Assembly: GCA_038323835.1 (NCBI GenBank)
Contig: JBBQHI010000002.1
Location: 134,354-198,353, forward strand
Direction: 5' to 3'
From: JACVRW01 sp038323835
GTDB lineage: Bacteria > Actinomycetota > Thermoleophilia > Solirubrobacterales > Thermoleophilaceae
DNA length: 64,000 bases
In this document: positions 8,004 to 18,139 of the stretch, piece after piece
Layout: every line of letters begins with the position of its first letter
Position numbering within the stretch: the stretch's first letter is position 1
Notes under the pieces: generated by a model
The model's database searches: none
What the model was told of the DNA's origin: nothing
The model's input: only the letters and a program-made list of their open reading frames with translations
Made by a program: the position numbers and the translations under genes

Positions 8004-8009
8004 TATCGT
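8004..8009 (+). promoter_or_regulatory. -10 element, leaderless start of pepF
   Basis: TATCGT ends 7 nt before the ATG at 8017, with no Shine-Dalgarno between, so the transcript would begin at or next to the start codon. Confidence 0.5.
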
Positions 8010-8016
8010 CGGGGCC

Positions 8017-9834
8017 ATGAGCACGGCCCCTGACCAAGCACTGGAATCCGCCTCCTGGAACCTCCAGCCGCTCGTGGGAGACCGCGGCGCCGAGGGCGTG
8101 GTGGCCCTGCTCGAGGATGCCGGCGAGCGCGCGCGGGCCTTCGCCGAGCGTTACCGCGGACAGGTGGCCGGCATGGATGCCGCCGGCCTGGCCGGGGCGA
8201 TGAACGAGCTGGGCGAGATCTCGGATCTGGCCGGCCGCGCCGGGTCCTACGCGATGCTCAGCTTCACGCTCGACACCGCCGATCCCGAGCGCGGCGCGCT
8301 GCTCCAGCGCGGCCGCGAGCTGGGCGCCCGGATCGAGACCGATCTCCTCTTCTTCGAGCTCGAGTGGAACGAGCTGCCGGACGACCGCGCCGCCGAGCTC
8401 CTCGCCGACGACACGCTCGGGTTCTGCCGTCACTACCTGGGCACGCTCCGGCGCTATCGCCCCCACCAGCTCTCCGAGCCGGAGGAGAAGGTGATGACGG
8501 AGACCTCGGTGACCGGGCCCTCGGCCTTCCGCCGGCTCTTCACCGAGCAGACCTCGGCCATCGCCGTGGACCTGCCGGGTGAGGACGCCCCGGTTTCCCT
8601 CGAGCAGGCTCTGAGTCACCTCCAGGGCCCCGACCGTGACGCGCGCGAGGCGGCGGCCGGCGCGGTGACCGAGGCCCTTCGCCCGGGCCTGCGCACACGC
8701 GCCTTCGTGTTCAACAACCTGCTCCAGGACAAGGCGGTGAAGGACCGCCTGCGCGCCTACCCGAGCTGGGTCGCCTCCCGGAACCTGGCCAACGAGGCCA
8801 GCGACGAGTCCGTGGAGGCCCTGATCGAGGCGGTGCGCTCGCGCTACGAGCTGGCCCGTCGCTGGTACCGCCTGAAGGCGCGCCTGCTCGGCCTCGACCG
8901 TCTTGGCTACTGGGATCGCAGCGCGCCCGTCGGTCAGTCGGACGAGCGCATCCCTTACGACGAGGCCCGGTCGATCGTGATCGACTGCTACTCCGCGTTC
9001 TCTCCCGAGCTCGGTGCCGTGGCGGGCGAGTTCTTCGTGGACGGGTACATCGACGGTCCGCCCCGGCCGGGCAAGCGCGGCGGCGCGTTCTGCTCCTACA
9101 CCGTGCCGAGCGCCCACCCGTACGTGATGCTGAACTACACCTCGCGCCCGCACGACGTGCTCACGCTCGCCCATGAGCTGGGTCACGGGGTGCACGCCGC
9201 ACTGGCGCGGCCCCAGGGCATCTTCCAGTACACCACCCCGCTGACGCTTGCCGAGACCGCGTCGATCTTCGGGGAGACGATCGTGCTCGACCGCCTGGTC
9301 CAGCGCGCGCCGGACGCCGCCGCGCGGCTCGACCTCCTGGCCGGATCCCTCGACGGCGCCGTGGCCGCCGTGTTCCGCCAGATTGCCATGAACCGCTTCG
9401 AGCACGCCGTGCACACCGGCCGCCGCGAGAGCGGGGAGCTGTCCACCGACCGGATCGCCGAGCTATGGCTCGAGACCCAGACCGAGCTGCTCGGCGACTC
9501 CGTGGACCTGAACGAGGACTACGGCCTCTGGTGGTCGTATATCCCGCACTTCATCGACACGCCCGGCTACGTCTACGCCTACGCCTACGGGCACCTGCTC
9601 GCCCTTTCGGTGTACCGCCGCTACGAGGAGGCGGGCGAGGGCTTCGTGGGCTCCTACCTCGACCTGCTGCGCGCCGGCGGATCGAAGCCCCCGGAGGACC
9701 TGGGGGCCATGGTGGGAGTGGACCTCGCCGACCCCGGCTTCTGGGCCTCGGGCCTGGACCTGGTGGAGCGCCAGCTCGAGGCGGCGGAGGCCGCTGCCGC
9801 GGAGGTTGAGGCCTCCACCGAAACGGCTCCATAG
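8017..9834 (+). CDS. pepF: M3 family oligoendopeptidase (PepF-like)
   Basis: Zinc metallopeptidase of 605 aa, near the usual M3B length. The catalytic HELGHGVH motif is intact, and the downstream third zinc ligand region (LTLAETASIFGETIV) matches the family. Substrate-binding Tyr/His strings (YVYAYAYGHLLAL) are near the C-terminus. It hydrolyses short peptides in the cytoplasm and has no signal peptide. The ATG at 8017 is preferred to the upstream in-frame start at 7954, which lies in repeat copy C. The next gene starts in its stop codon. Confidence 0.92.
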   Translation: MSTAPDQALESASWNLQPLVGDRGAEGVVALLEDAGERARAFAERYRGQVAGMDAAGLAGAMNELGEISDLAGRAGSYAMLSFTLDTADPERGALLQRGRELGARIETDLLFFELEWNELPDDRAAELLADDTLGFCRHYLGTLRRYRPHQLSEPEEKVMTETSVTGPSAFRRLFTEQTSAIAVDLPGEDAPVSLEQALSHLQGPDRDAREAAAGAVTEALRPGLRTRAFVFNNLLQDKAVKDRLRAYPSWVASRNLANEASDESVEALIEAVRSRYELARRWYRLKARLLGLDRLGYWDRSAPVGQSDERIPYDEARSIVIDCYSAFSPELGAVAGEFFVDGYIDGPPRPGKRGGAFCSYTVPSAHPYVMLNYTSRPHDVLTLAHELGHGVHAALARPQGIFQYTTPLTLAETASIFGETIVLDRLVQRAPDAAARLDLLAGSLDGAVAAVFRQIAMNRFEHAVHTGRRESGELSTDRIAELWLETQTELLGDSVDLNEDYGLWWSYIPHFIDTPGYVYAYAYGHLLALSVYRRYEEAGEGFVGSYLDLLRAGGSKPPEDLGAMVGVDLADPGFWASGLDLVERQLEAAEAAAAEVEASTETAP

Positions 9835-10463
9835 TGGACGACGCCGTGACGGAGCGCGTGGCGCTGCCGAGCGGCGAGGTGGAGCTCACGCGCCCGCGCG
9901 ACCCGGAGGCGCTGATCTCCGAGGAGGCCTTCGAGCACGAGGAGCTCCTGCCCTACTGGGCGGAGCTGTGGGCGAGCGGAGTGGCGCTGGCGCACGACCT
10001 GTCGATGCGCGCCCTCCGCGGCGCGCGCACGCTCGAGGTGGGCTGCGGGCTGGCGCTCCCGAGCATCGCCGCCGCACGGGCCGGAGGGCGGGTGCTGGCC
10101 ACGGACTGGGCCCCGGACGCCGTGGCCGCGGCCGGCGCCAACGCACTTCAGAACGGCGTGGAGATCGAGACGCTGGTGTGCGACTGGGCGGCCCCGGAGC
10201 CTCTGCTGGAGCGTGCGCCGTTCGATCTGGTGCTCGCCTCAGACGTCCTGTACGAGCGGCGCAACGTGCGCGAGCTGCTCGCCCTGCTCCCGCGGCTGGT
10301 CACCCCGCACGGGCTGATCCTGATCGCCGATCCGGGGCGCCCCGCCGCGGAGGAGTTTCTCGACAGCGCTCGCGCCCTGTTCGCGGTCAGCACGATCGCG
10401 AGCCCGCGCAGCGCCCGGGTGGTGATTCACCGGCTGAGGGGCAGCGTGGCGAGCGCGGTGTAG
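9834..10463 (+). CDS. Class I SAM methyltransferase (METTL/NNMT-like)
   Basis: A 209-aa methyltransferase. The GTG start shares one base with the stop of the peptidase gene. Motif I is LEVGCGLALPSIAAARAGG, the acidic residue after it is in VLATDWAPDA, and motif IV is FDLVLASDVLYERRN, as in lysine/protein methyltransferase 16-type (PF10294) enzymes. The N-terminal LPYWAELWASGVALA is typical of that family. The substrate is unknown; protein lysine or a small amine are both possible. Its 3' end overlaps the converging M20 peptidase gene by 37 bp. Confidence 0.8.
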   Translation: MDDAVTERVALPSGEVELTRPRDPEALISEEAFEHEELLPYWAELWASGVALAHDLSMRALRGARTLEVGCGLALPSIAAARAGGRVLATDWAPDAVAAAGANALQNGVEIETLVCDWAAPEPLLERAPFDLVLASDVLYERRNVRELLALLPRLVTPHGLILIADPGRPAAEEFLDSARALFAVSTIASPRSARVVIHRLRGSVASAV

Positions 10464-11746
10464 ATCTCGCGCGCGGCCCTCTCTCCCAGGCGAAGACTCT
10501 CGAGGCGGAAGCTCTCGTTGGGAGCGTGAAAGGCGTCGTCGTCCAGGGCGAAGCCGCTCAGCACGGTGGGGATCCCGCGCTCGGCAAGCTCGGCCAGCAC
10601 CGGAAGCGTGCCGCCGAGCCGTACGAAGGCGACCTCATTCCCGGAGGCCCGCTGGATCGCCTCGGCGGCCAGGCGCAGAGCCGGATGACCCGGGTCGAAG
10701 AGCGCCGGGTCGGCCAGCGACATCTCCACGGAAACCTCGGCGCCCGGAGGGGTGGCCGAGCGGAGCATCCACTCGAGCGCCACGGCCACCTCGGCCGCCG
10801 ACTGCCCGGGGGCCAGGCGCACGCTCAGGTGCGCTCGGGCCACCGAGGGCACGATCGTCCTCGGCTCCCCCACCCAGATCCCGTTCACGTCGAGCGACGT
10901 CTCGGATCCGGTGCGCTCGTAGAACTCCTCGGCTGCGCGCGCGTCCATCGGCCGCCCGCCGACCCACGAGATCACGTCCTCGCCGGCCGGCAGCTTCTTC
11001 CAGGAGTGGCGCTCGGCGTCCGACGGCTGCGCGATCCCCGCCCGCAACTCGCGACGGAGCTTCCCGTCGTTCCCGGGCAGCACCTCGCGCAACATGCCCG
11101 AGAGCACGTGCGCGGCATTCATCACCGCGCCTCCGTACACGCCCGAGTGCAGGTCCCGCTCGCCGGTGCGGACCTCCACCGAGGTGGAGATCAGCCCGCG
11201 CGCGGCGGTGGCGATGGCCGGGGTGTTCTCGTCGACCATCATCGAGTCGAACACCACCGCGCAGTCGGCCTCGCCACGGTCCTCGCGTATCCAGCGCATG
11301 GCCGAGCGCGATCCCACCTCCTCCTCGCCCTCCACCAGGAAGCGCACGTTCACCGGCAGCTCGTCCGCGCGGGCCATCTCGCAGGCCACATGCAGCATCG
11401 GGAGGAAGTTCCCCTTGTCGTCGGCCGCGCCGCGCGCGTACAGGCGCCCGTCACGCTCCTGGGGCTCGAAGGGCGGGCTCTCCCACTGGTCGAGCGGACC
11501 GGGGTGCTGAACGTCGTGGTGGCCGTACGCGAGGACCGTGGGCGCGTCCGGCTGCGACGAGCGCAGCTCGCCCACCACCATCGGATTCCCGCCGTCGAGC
11601 CGCACCAGCTCGGCCTCTCCGCCGGCGTCGGCGATGCGCTGCCGGACCCAGTCGGCGGCGCGCTCCAGCGCGTGCTCGTCGCCCCCGCCGGTGGACACCG
11701 AGGGGATGCGCAGAAAGTCGATCAGCTCTTCGAGTAGCCCGGGCAC
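10427..11746 (-). CDS. M20 family metallopeptidase (dipeptidase)
   Basis: A 439-aa M20/M28-type peptidase. Metal ligands are visible in VLAYGHHDVQ, ARGAADDKGN, EGEEEVGS and near the C-terminus FHAPNESF, with a dimerisation insert between. The family cleaves dipeptides or deacylates amino acids using two zinc ions. The GTG start at 11746 puts a CACAAT box 8 nt upstream, consistent with a leaderless message. A longer reading frame upstream runs into the divergent MFS gene and is rejected. Convergent with the methyltransferase gene. Confidence 0.88.
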   Translation of the reverse strand: MPGLLEELIDFLRIPSVSTGGGDEHALERAADWVRQRIADAGGEAELVRLDGGNPMVVGELRSSQPDAPTVLAYGHHDVQHPGPLDQWESPPFEPQERDGRLYARGAADDKGNFLPMLHVACEMARADELPVNVRFLVEGEEEVGSRSAMRWIREDRGEADCAVVFDSMMVDENTPAIATAARGLISTSVEVRTGERDLHSGVYGGAVMNAAHVLSGMLREVLPGNDGKLRRELRAGIAQPSDAERHSWKKLPAGEDVISWVGGRPMDARAAEEFYERTGSETSLDVNGIWVGEPRTIVPSVARAHLSVRLAPGQSAAEVAVALEWMLRSATPPGAEVSVEMSLADPALFDPGHPALRLAAEAIQRASGNEVAFVRLGGTLPVLAELAERGIPTVLSGFALDDDAFHAPNESFRLESLRLGERAAREIYTALATLPLSR

Positions 11747-11775
11747 GGGGCGTGATTGTGCCCTACGGCAGCGCG

Positions 11776-11781
11776 TAGGCT
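11776..11781 (+). promoter_or_regulatory. -10 element, leaderless start of MFS gene
   Basis: TAGGCT ends 8 nt before the ATG at 11790. It lies within the 43-bp gap to the divergent M20 gene. Confidence 0.5.
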
Positions 11782-11789
11782 TCGCCGCC

Positions 11790-12935
11790 ATGCGCCGTCT
11801 GTTCCCTCTGGTGGCGGCCGTGGTGTTGGTGGACACCATGTTCTTCGCGGCCGTGGCGCCGCTTCTGCCGCACTACACCGACGATCTGGGGCTGTCCAAG
11901 TCCGCCGCCGGCGTGCTCGCGGGCGCGTACCCGGCGGGCACTTTCGTGGCCTCGATACCGGCCGGATGGGCGGCCGCGCGCTTCGGCGTGAAGCCCATCC
12001 TGCTCGCCGGCCTGACGCTGATGGGGGTCACGAGCGTGATCTTCGGGTTCGCTCACAACGTGGTGCTGCTGGACGCGGCGCGGTTCGCCCAGGGCGTGGG
12101 CGGCGCCTGCTCGTGGGCGGGCGGCCTCGCCTGGCTGGTGTGCGCCACGCCCTCCGATCGCCGCGGCACGGTGATCGGCTCGGCCCTGGGGGCGGCGATC
12201 GTGGGCGTCCTCCTCGGCCCGGTGCTCGGCGGGGCGGCCACCGTCGTCGGACCCGAGCCTGTGTTCAGCGCCGTGGCCGTGGTGGCCATCTTCCTGGGAT
12301 TCTGGGCCTGGTCGGTGCCCGCCGCCGCTCCCGAGCCGGGGGCCACGCTGCGAACGCTGGTCAACGCCCTGCGCCGGCCCTCCGTGCTGATCGGATTCTG
12401 GCTGTTCGCGCTGCCCGCCCTGTTCGCGGGAACCCTCGAGGTGCTGGTGCCGCTGCGCATGGACGATCTCGGCGCGTCGGGAGTGGCGATCGGGGCCGTC
12501 TTCCTGGTCGCCGCGGCGGTGGAGGGAGTGCTGAGCCCGTGGAGCGGGCGCCTGTCCGACCGCCACGGGCGACTTGCCCCGATCCGCGTCGGCCTGGCCG
12601 GCGCCGTGGTGATGGCGGTGCTGCTGCCCCTGCCCGGCTCGGTGGTCCTGTTGGCGGCCGCGCTGGTGGCCGCCATCGGCACGCTCGGCGTGTTCTGGGC
12701 CCCGGCCATGGCCCTCCTCTCCGACGCCTCGGAGGCCGCTGGTCTCGACCAGGCCCTGGCCTTCGGGGTGGCCAACCTCGCGTGGGCGCTCGGGCACATG
12801 CTGGGCAGCGGCGGCGGGGCGGCCCTGGCCGACGCCACGGCCGACTCCCTCCCCTACGGCCTGCTCGGACTGACCTGCGCGCTCACGCTGGTGGCCGTCG
12901 CACGGCTGCCGCGAGCCTGGGCCGCAGCGCGCTGA
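11790..12935 (+). CDS. MFS transporter
   Basis: A 381-aa major facilitator protein with about 12 hydrophobic segments. The MFS loop 2-3 signature appears as GWAAARFGVKPILL, and its repeat in the second half as GRLSDRHGRLAPIRVG. The N-terminal motif with Asp in TM1 (VVLVDTMFFAAVAPLLPHY) resembles drug:H+ antiporters. Substrate cannot be inferred; neighbours are unrelated. It ends 7 bp from the converging Rpf-like gene. Confidence 0.88.
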   Translation: MRRLFPLVAAVVLVDTMFFAAVAPLLPHYTDDLGLSKSAAGVLAGAYPAGTFVASIPAGWAAARFGVKPILLAGLTLMGVTSVIFGFAHNVVLLDAARFAQGVGGACSWAGGLAWLVCATPSDRRGTVIGSALGAAIVGVLLGPVLGGAATVVGPEPVFSAVAVVAIFLGFWAWSVPAAAPEPGATLRTLVNALRRPSVLIGFWLFALPALFAGTLEVLVPLRMDDLGASGVAIGAVFLVAAAVEGVLSPWSGRLSDRHGRLAPIRVGLAGAVVMAVLLPLPGSVVLLAAALVAAIGTLGVFWAPAMALLSDASEAAGLDQALAFGVANLAWALGHMLGSGGGAALADATADSLPYGLLGLTCALTLVAVARLPRAWAAAR

Positions 12936-12960
12936 CCTGCATCTACGCGTGAGCGCAGGT
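12935..12960. terminator. Possible bidirectional hairpin between converging genes
   Basis: ACCTGC (12935-12940) pairs with GCAGGT (12955-12960) around a 14-nt loop. It covers the stops of both converging genes. The stem is short and has no U-run, so the call is weak. Confidence 0.3.
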
Positions 12961-13572
12961 GGGCCAGGCATCTGTACCGCTCTTGCGGTACAGCTTCAGG
13001 GCGAGGCGGTCCTGGGTGGATTCCGCGGCGTCGGCGGGATCGCCGGTGCCGCCCAGTCCGCGCCAGGTGGCGCGTGTGAACTGGAACTTCCCACGATAGT
13101 GCCCGTCGGGGGAGATCGCGGTGGGGTCGCCGCCCGACTCGCACTTGGCGATCCGGCGCAGCACCCGCGGCAGGCGAACACTCGACCCCTCGTCCGGGTC
13201 GGTGACGGTGCCGGCCTCGGCGCCGCCGCCTCCGCTCGGGTTCTCCACCGATGCGGCGGTGAACGCCTTCAGGCCGAGGGCCTTTCGTGTCCGCGGTCCC
13301 ACCACGCCGTCGGCGGTGAGCCGATGACGGCGCTGGAAGCGCTTCACGGCGCGCAGGGTGATGCGTCCGAAGTCGCCGTCCACCGGGGCGATGTGCAGCG
13401 AGCGCTGAAGCTTCGTCACGGCCGGTCCTCGGTCGCCCTTCTTCAGCGCGACCGAGCTCGAGCTCGAGGCCGTGGGCGCGTCCGCGAACGCAGCACCTGT
13501 GACGCACAGCAATGCCACCAGGATCAGGGTGCCCGCGCACAGGGGGCGGCAGGCGCCGGTTCTCACTCGCAA
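12943..13572 (-). CDS. Secreted Rpf-like transglycosylase with PG-binding domain
   Basis: A 209-aa exported cell-wall protein. A signal peptide (CAGTLILVALLCVTGAAFADA) is followed by a peptidoglycan-binding type 1 domain (KKGDRGPAVTKLQRSL...DGDFGRITLRAVKRFQ). A C-terminal lysozyme-like domain follows (RIAKCESGGDPTAISPDGHYRGKFQFTRATW), with the catalytic Glu in CESGG as in resuscitation-promoting factors. It probably cleaves peptidoglycan during growth or exit from dormancy. The start is TTG 13572 or GTG 13566; AGGAAGGGAAG lies just upstream. The leader is a c-di-AMP riboswitch, the known arrangement for actinobacterial rpf genes. Confidence 0.87.
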   Translation of the reverse strand: MRVRTGACRPLCAGTLILVALLCVTGAAFADAPTASSSSSVALKKGDRGPAVTKLQRSLHIAPVDGDFGRITLRAVKRFQRRHRLTADGVVGPRTRKALGLKAFTAASVENPSGGGGAEAGTVTDPDEGSSVRLPRVLRRIAKCESGGDPTAISPDGHYRGKFQFTRATWRGLGGTGDPADAAESTQDRLALKLYRKSGTDAWPTCAHA

Positions 13573-13591
13573 GGTCTGACTTCCCTTCCTT

Positions 13592-13740
13592 TCCCGCGCC
13601 TACGGGGTGAGCTGACGGGCTCGCGCTGGAAAGTGCGCTACGCCGCGGATGTGCGGCGATTCGCCCCTGCGACCTGACGGCCGCGTTTGGGTCCCCCGTT
13701 CCCGGCCGCACGGCGACCGGGACTCGGCAATTCGACAGAC
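13592..13740 (-). promoter_or_regulatory. ydaO-type c-di-AMP riboswitch
   Basis: Read on the minus strand, conserved ydaO blocks occur in the right order: GGGGGACCCA, then GGGGCGAATCGCCGC, then CGAGCCCGTCAGCTCACCCC with GTAGGCG. The 3' block CCCGTCAGCTMACCCCGTAGGC is the diagnostic end of the aptamer. It lies directly before the Rpf-like gene. In Streptomyces this class senses c-di-AMP and turns rpfA off. I infer it from motif matching only; a covariance-model hit would settle the ends. Confidence 0.82.
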
Positions 13741-13792
13741 GAAGGGGGGTACTCTGGCAGATCGGCCGGAGCTTTGGCCTCCCGCCTTCGGG

Positions 13793-14755
13793 CTAGGGGA
13801 CTTCGGGAGGGCCGCCCAGGAGGTCGTCCACGACGGTGACGATGTCCACCGGCGGCGCTTCCGAAGCGGGTTCCGGGGGTTCCTCGACAACGACGGCCTC
13901 GGTCTCCTCGGTCTCCTGGGGCTCCTCGGCCTCCGGCACCTCCTCAAGTGGCTCCGCCTCCGTCGGCACCTCGGCCACTTCGGGGAAGACGGAACCGGGC
14001 CCGGTCTGTGAGGCCTCGGGCTCGGCCAGCTCCACCTGTGCGTACTCGTCCTCGAGGGGCGGCTCGGGCTCCTGCGCTCCCGGGATCGTGACCGGTTCCG
14101 TGAGCCCGGCGGCGTACGCGTATTCGTCGGCGTCCGGGGGCGCGACGTGGCCGTCGAGCGCTGTCTCCACGGGGTCGGCCACGCCGGAGGACCCCGTGAG
14201 GGCGGTGACGATCACATCCCCCTCGGGAGCCAGGTCGATCGGGTCCCCCACGGCCGGCGGCCTCGCCGACACCCGCGGCTCGCCCTCCTCCACCGGGGGG
14301 GCGACGGCTTCCATCTCCGCGGTGGGGTGCTCGACCGGAGGAATGGCGTGCGGCGGCGGCGGGAGCGGCCTGAGGCGCGGCTGCCACTCGGGCGCGGGCG
14401 GGGGCTTGAACTCGAAGGCCGGCGGTCCCGGCGGCTCCGGCCCTGCCGCCGGCGGCAGGGGGTCCGGGTCAGGGGGCAGAGGCTCGGGGGCGGGCGGGGC
14501 GGGTTCGGGCTCCGGCGGCACGGGCTCGGGTTCGGGCGGCGCGAGTTCCGGCTCCGGTACGACCGCGGGCGGCGGAGGCTCGGGCGGAGGCGGACCCGCC
14601 ACGACAGGCGGAGGCTCCTCCACCACCACCACGGCGTCGACCATCGGCGCGCCCGCAGGGAGCGCGGGAAACGAGGACTCGGCGCGCCGTCGCGCCCACG
14701 CCCCGGCCAGCCCGGCCGCGGCGAGCAGCATCAAGAGACGCCTGAGCGCGGTCAC
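13793..14755 (-). CDS. Membrane-anchored Pro/Glu-rich low-complexity protein
   Basis: A 320-aa protein that I do not recognise. A GTG start leads into one short N-terminal hydrophobic segment (RRLLMLLAAAGLAGAWA), probably a signal anchor. A long Pro/Glu-rich region then contains repeated PEPE/PPEPEP units (about residues 45-135), and an acidic C-terminal half ends in VDIVTVVDDLLGGPPEVP. The opposite strand is open too, but its product is only Gly/Ser low complexity. The acidic, proline-rich composition suggests an extended cell-wall-spanning tether. It could be a spurious long frame in GC-rich DNA, but the N-terminal anchor favours a real gene. Confidence 0.55.
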   Translation of the reverse strand: MTALRRLLMLLAAAGLAGAWARRRAESSFPALPAGAPMVDAVVVVEEPPPVVAGPPPPEPPPPAVVPEPELAPPEPEPVPPEPEPAPPAPEPLPPDPDPLPPAAGPEPPGPPAFEFKPPPAPEWQPRLRPLPPPPHAIPPVEHPTAEMEAVAPPVEEGEPRVSARPPAVGDPIDLAPEGDVIVTALTGSSGVADPVETALDGHVAPPDADEYAYAAGLTEPVTIPGAQEPEPPLEDEYAQVELAEPEASQTGPGSVFPEVAEVPTEAEPLEEVPEAEEPQETEETEAVVVEEPPEPASEAPPVDIVTVVDDLLGGPPEVP

Positions 14756-14781
14756 GGAAGAAACATAAGCGCGGCGCCGGA

Positions 14782-14787
14782 TAGCCT
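14782..14787 (+). promoter_or_regulatory. -10 element, leaderless start of SDR gene
   Basis: TAGCCT ends 7 nt before the ATG at 14795; no Shine-Dalgarno is present. Confidence 0.5.
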
Positions 14788-14794
14788 GGCCGCC

Positions 14795-15544
14795 ATGGAC
14801 CTGGGCCTCGACGGGAAAATTGCGCTCGTAACGGGAGCCTCCGCGGGCATCGGCCGAGGCATCGCCGCGGCGCTCGTCGCCGAGGGCGCCGGCGTCGCCG
14901 TCAGCTCACGCTCCCGCGAGCGCATAGACGCGGCTGCAGCGGAGATCGGGGCGCGGCCGTACGTGTTCGACTCCGCCGACCTGGCCGCGGCACCCGTCCT
15001 GCTGGCGAGCGTGGAAGCCGACCTGGGGCCGATCGACGTACTCGTCACGAACACCGGCGGCCCGCCGATGGTGCCGGCGGGCCTCGACACAACCCGCGAG
15101 CAGTGGGAGGCCGCCTACCGGGAGCTGGTGCTCTCCCCCATATCGCTGATCCAGCCCGCCGTCAGCGGGATGGGCGAGCGCGGCTTCGGGCGGGTGCTGA
15201 ACATCTCGTCGAGCGCCGTGCACGAGCCGATCCCCGGGCTCCTCCTGTCCACGGCTCATCGCAGCGCCCTGCTGGCCACCTTCAAGCAGCTCTCGCGCGA
15301 GGTCGCGGGCCGCGGCGTGACCTTGAACACGATCCTCCCCGGGCGCATCGCCACGGACCGTCTGACCAAGGTCTACGGCTCGATCGACGCGGCGCAGGAG
15401 GTGGCCGCGGGGCAGGTGCCCGCCGGCCGGCTCGGGACAGTGGAGGAGATCGCCGCAGCCGCGGCCTTCCTCTGCTCAACGTCCGCGAGCTACGTGACCG
15501 GGGTCGCCCTGCGCGTGGACGGCGGGCTCACGCAGAGCATCTGA
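14795..15544 (+). CDS. SDR-fold protein with altered catalytic residues
   Basis: A 249-aa short-chain dehydrogenase/reductase-like protein. The nucleotide-binding motif TGASAGIGRGIA is normal and the C-terminal ASYVTGVALRVDGG matches FabG-like proteins. However, NNAG is replaced by NTGG, and the YxxxK pair is missing: the region reads SSSAVHEPIPGLLLSTAHRS, with neither Tyr nor Lys at the expected places. An SDR subgroup resembling beta-ketoacyl reductases but lacking the perfect tetrad is known. Oxidoreductase activity should not be assumed. It converges on lon. Confidence 0.82.
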   Translation: MDLGLDGKIALVTGASAGIGRGIAAALVAEGAGVAVSSRSRERIDAAAAEIGARPYVFDSADLAAAPVLLASVEADLGPIDVLVTNTGGPPMVPAGLDTTREQWEAAYRELVLSPISLIQPAVSGMGERGFGRVLNISSSAVHEPIPGLLLSTAHRSALLATFKQLSREVAGRGVTLNTILPGRIATDRLTKVYGSIDAAQEVAAGQVPAGRLGTVEEIAAAAAFLCSTSASYVTGVALRVDGGLTQSI

Positions 15545-15580
15545 CGCTCCGCGCGAACCCGCCTTCCCCGAGACCTCTAC

Positions 15581-17884
<2,304 letters not shown>

Positions 17885-17892
17885 GAGGGGTA

Positions 17893-17907
17893 CTTACGTT
17901 GAGTAAG
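17893..17907 (-). promoter_or_regulatory. Small inverted repeat before lon
   Basis: CTTAC-GTTGA-GTAAG is a perfect 5-bp dyad 8 bp upstream of the lon ATG at 17884. It contains the half-site TTGAGT found in HspR (HAIR) operators, but the full HAIR spacing is not present. Candidate operator only. Confidence 0.3.
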
Positions 17908-18000
17908 GAAGTCTAGCGGCGGGGGTGGCGGGCGTCTGCGGCGCGGCCCGAGCCCCTGTCTGAGGCTGATGAGGACGGCCATGCACCAGGTGCCGTCGCA

Positions 18001-18052
18001 GGGGGCTGGGCGAGTAATGCCGCTTATGACCGCACCAGTCGCCCAACCCCCC
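18001..18052. repeat. GGGGTTTGG hairpin family, copy 1 (tandem)
   Basis: GGGGG-C-TGGGCGA pairs with TCGCCCA-A-CCCCC, a 12-bp stem with one C/A mismatch. The apex reads GTAATGCCG-CTTATGA-CCGCAC. It lies between lon and rpiA. Confidence 0.6.
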
Positions 18053-18060
18053 ACGGCTGA

Positions 18061-18109
18061 GGGGTTTGGCGAGTTACCGGGCGTATGACCCGGAACGCCG
18101 CCAAACCCC
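18061..18109. repeat. GGGGTTTGG hairpin family, copy 2 (tandem)
   Basis: The outer stem GGGGTTTGGCG/CGCCAAACCCC is 11 bp and perfect. Inside, GTT/AAC and CCGGG/CCCGG form an upper stem with one bulged A and the apical loop CGTATGA. It starts 60 bp after copy 1 starts. Confidence 0.65.
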
Positions 18110-18126
18110 CAACGCCCACCGCGTGC

Positions 18127-18132
18127 GATATT
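18127..18132 (+). promoter_or_regulatory. -10 element, leaderless start of rpiA
   Basis: GATATT ends 7 nt before the GTG at 18140. This supports GTG over the upstream in-frame TTG at 18131, which would lie inside the -10 box. Confidence 0.5.
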
Positions 18133-18139
18133 GCCCAGC

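Noticed and set aside
9806..11737. 643-codon plus-strand frame across the methyltransferase and M20 genes
   Set aside because: It overlaps two well-supported genes and has only low-complexity Arg/His/Gly composition.
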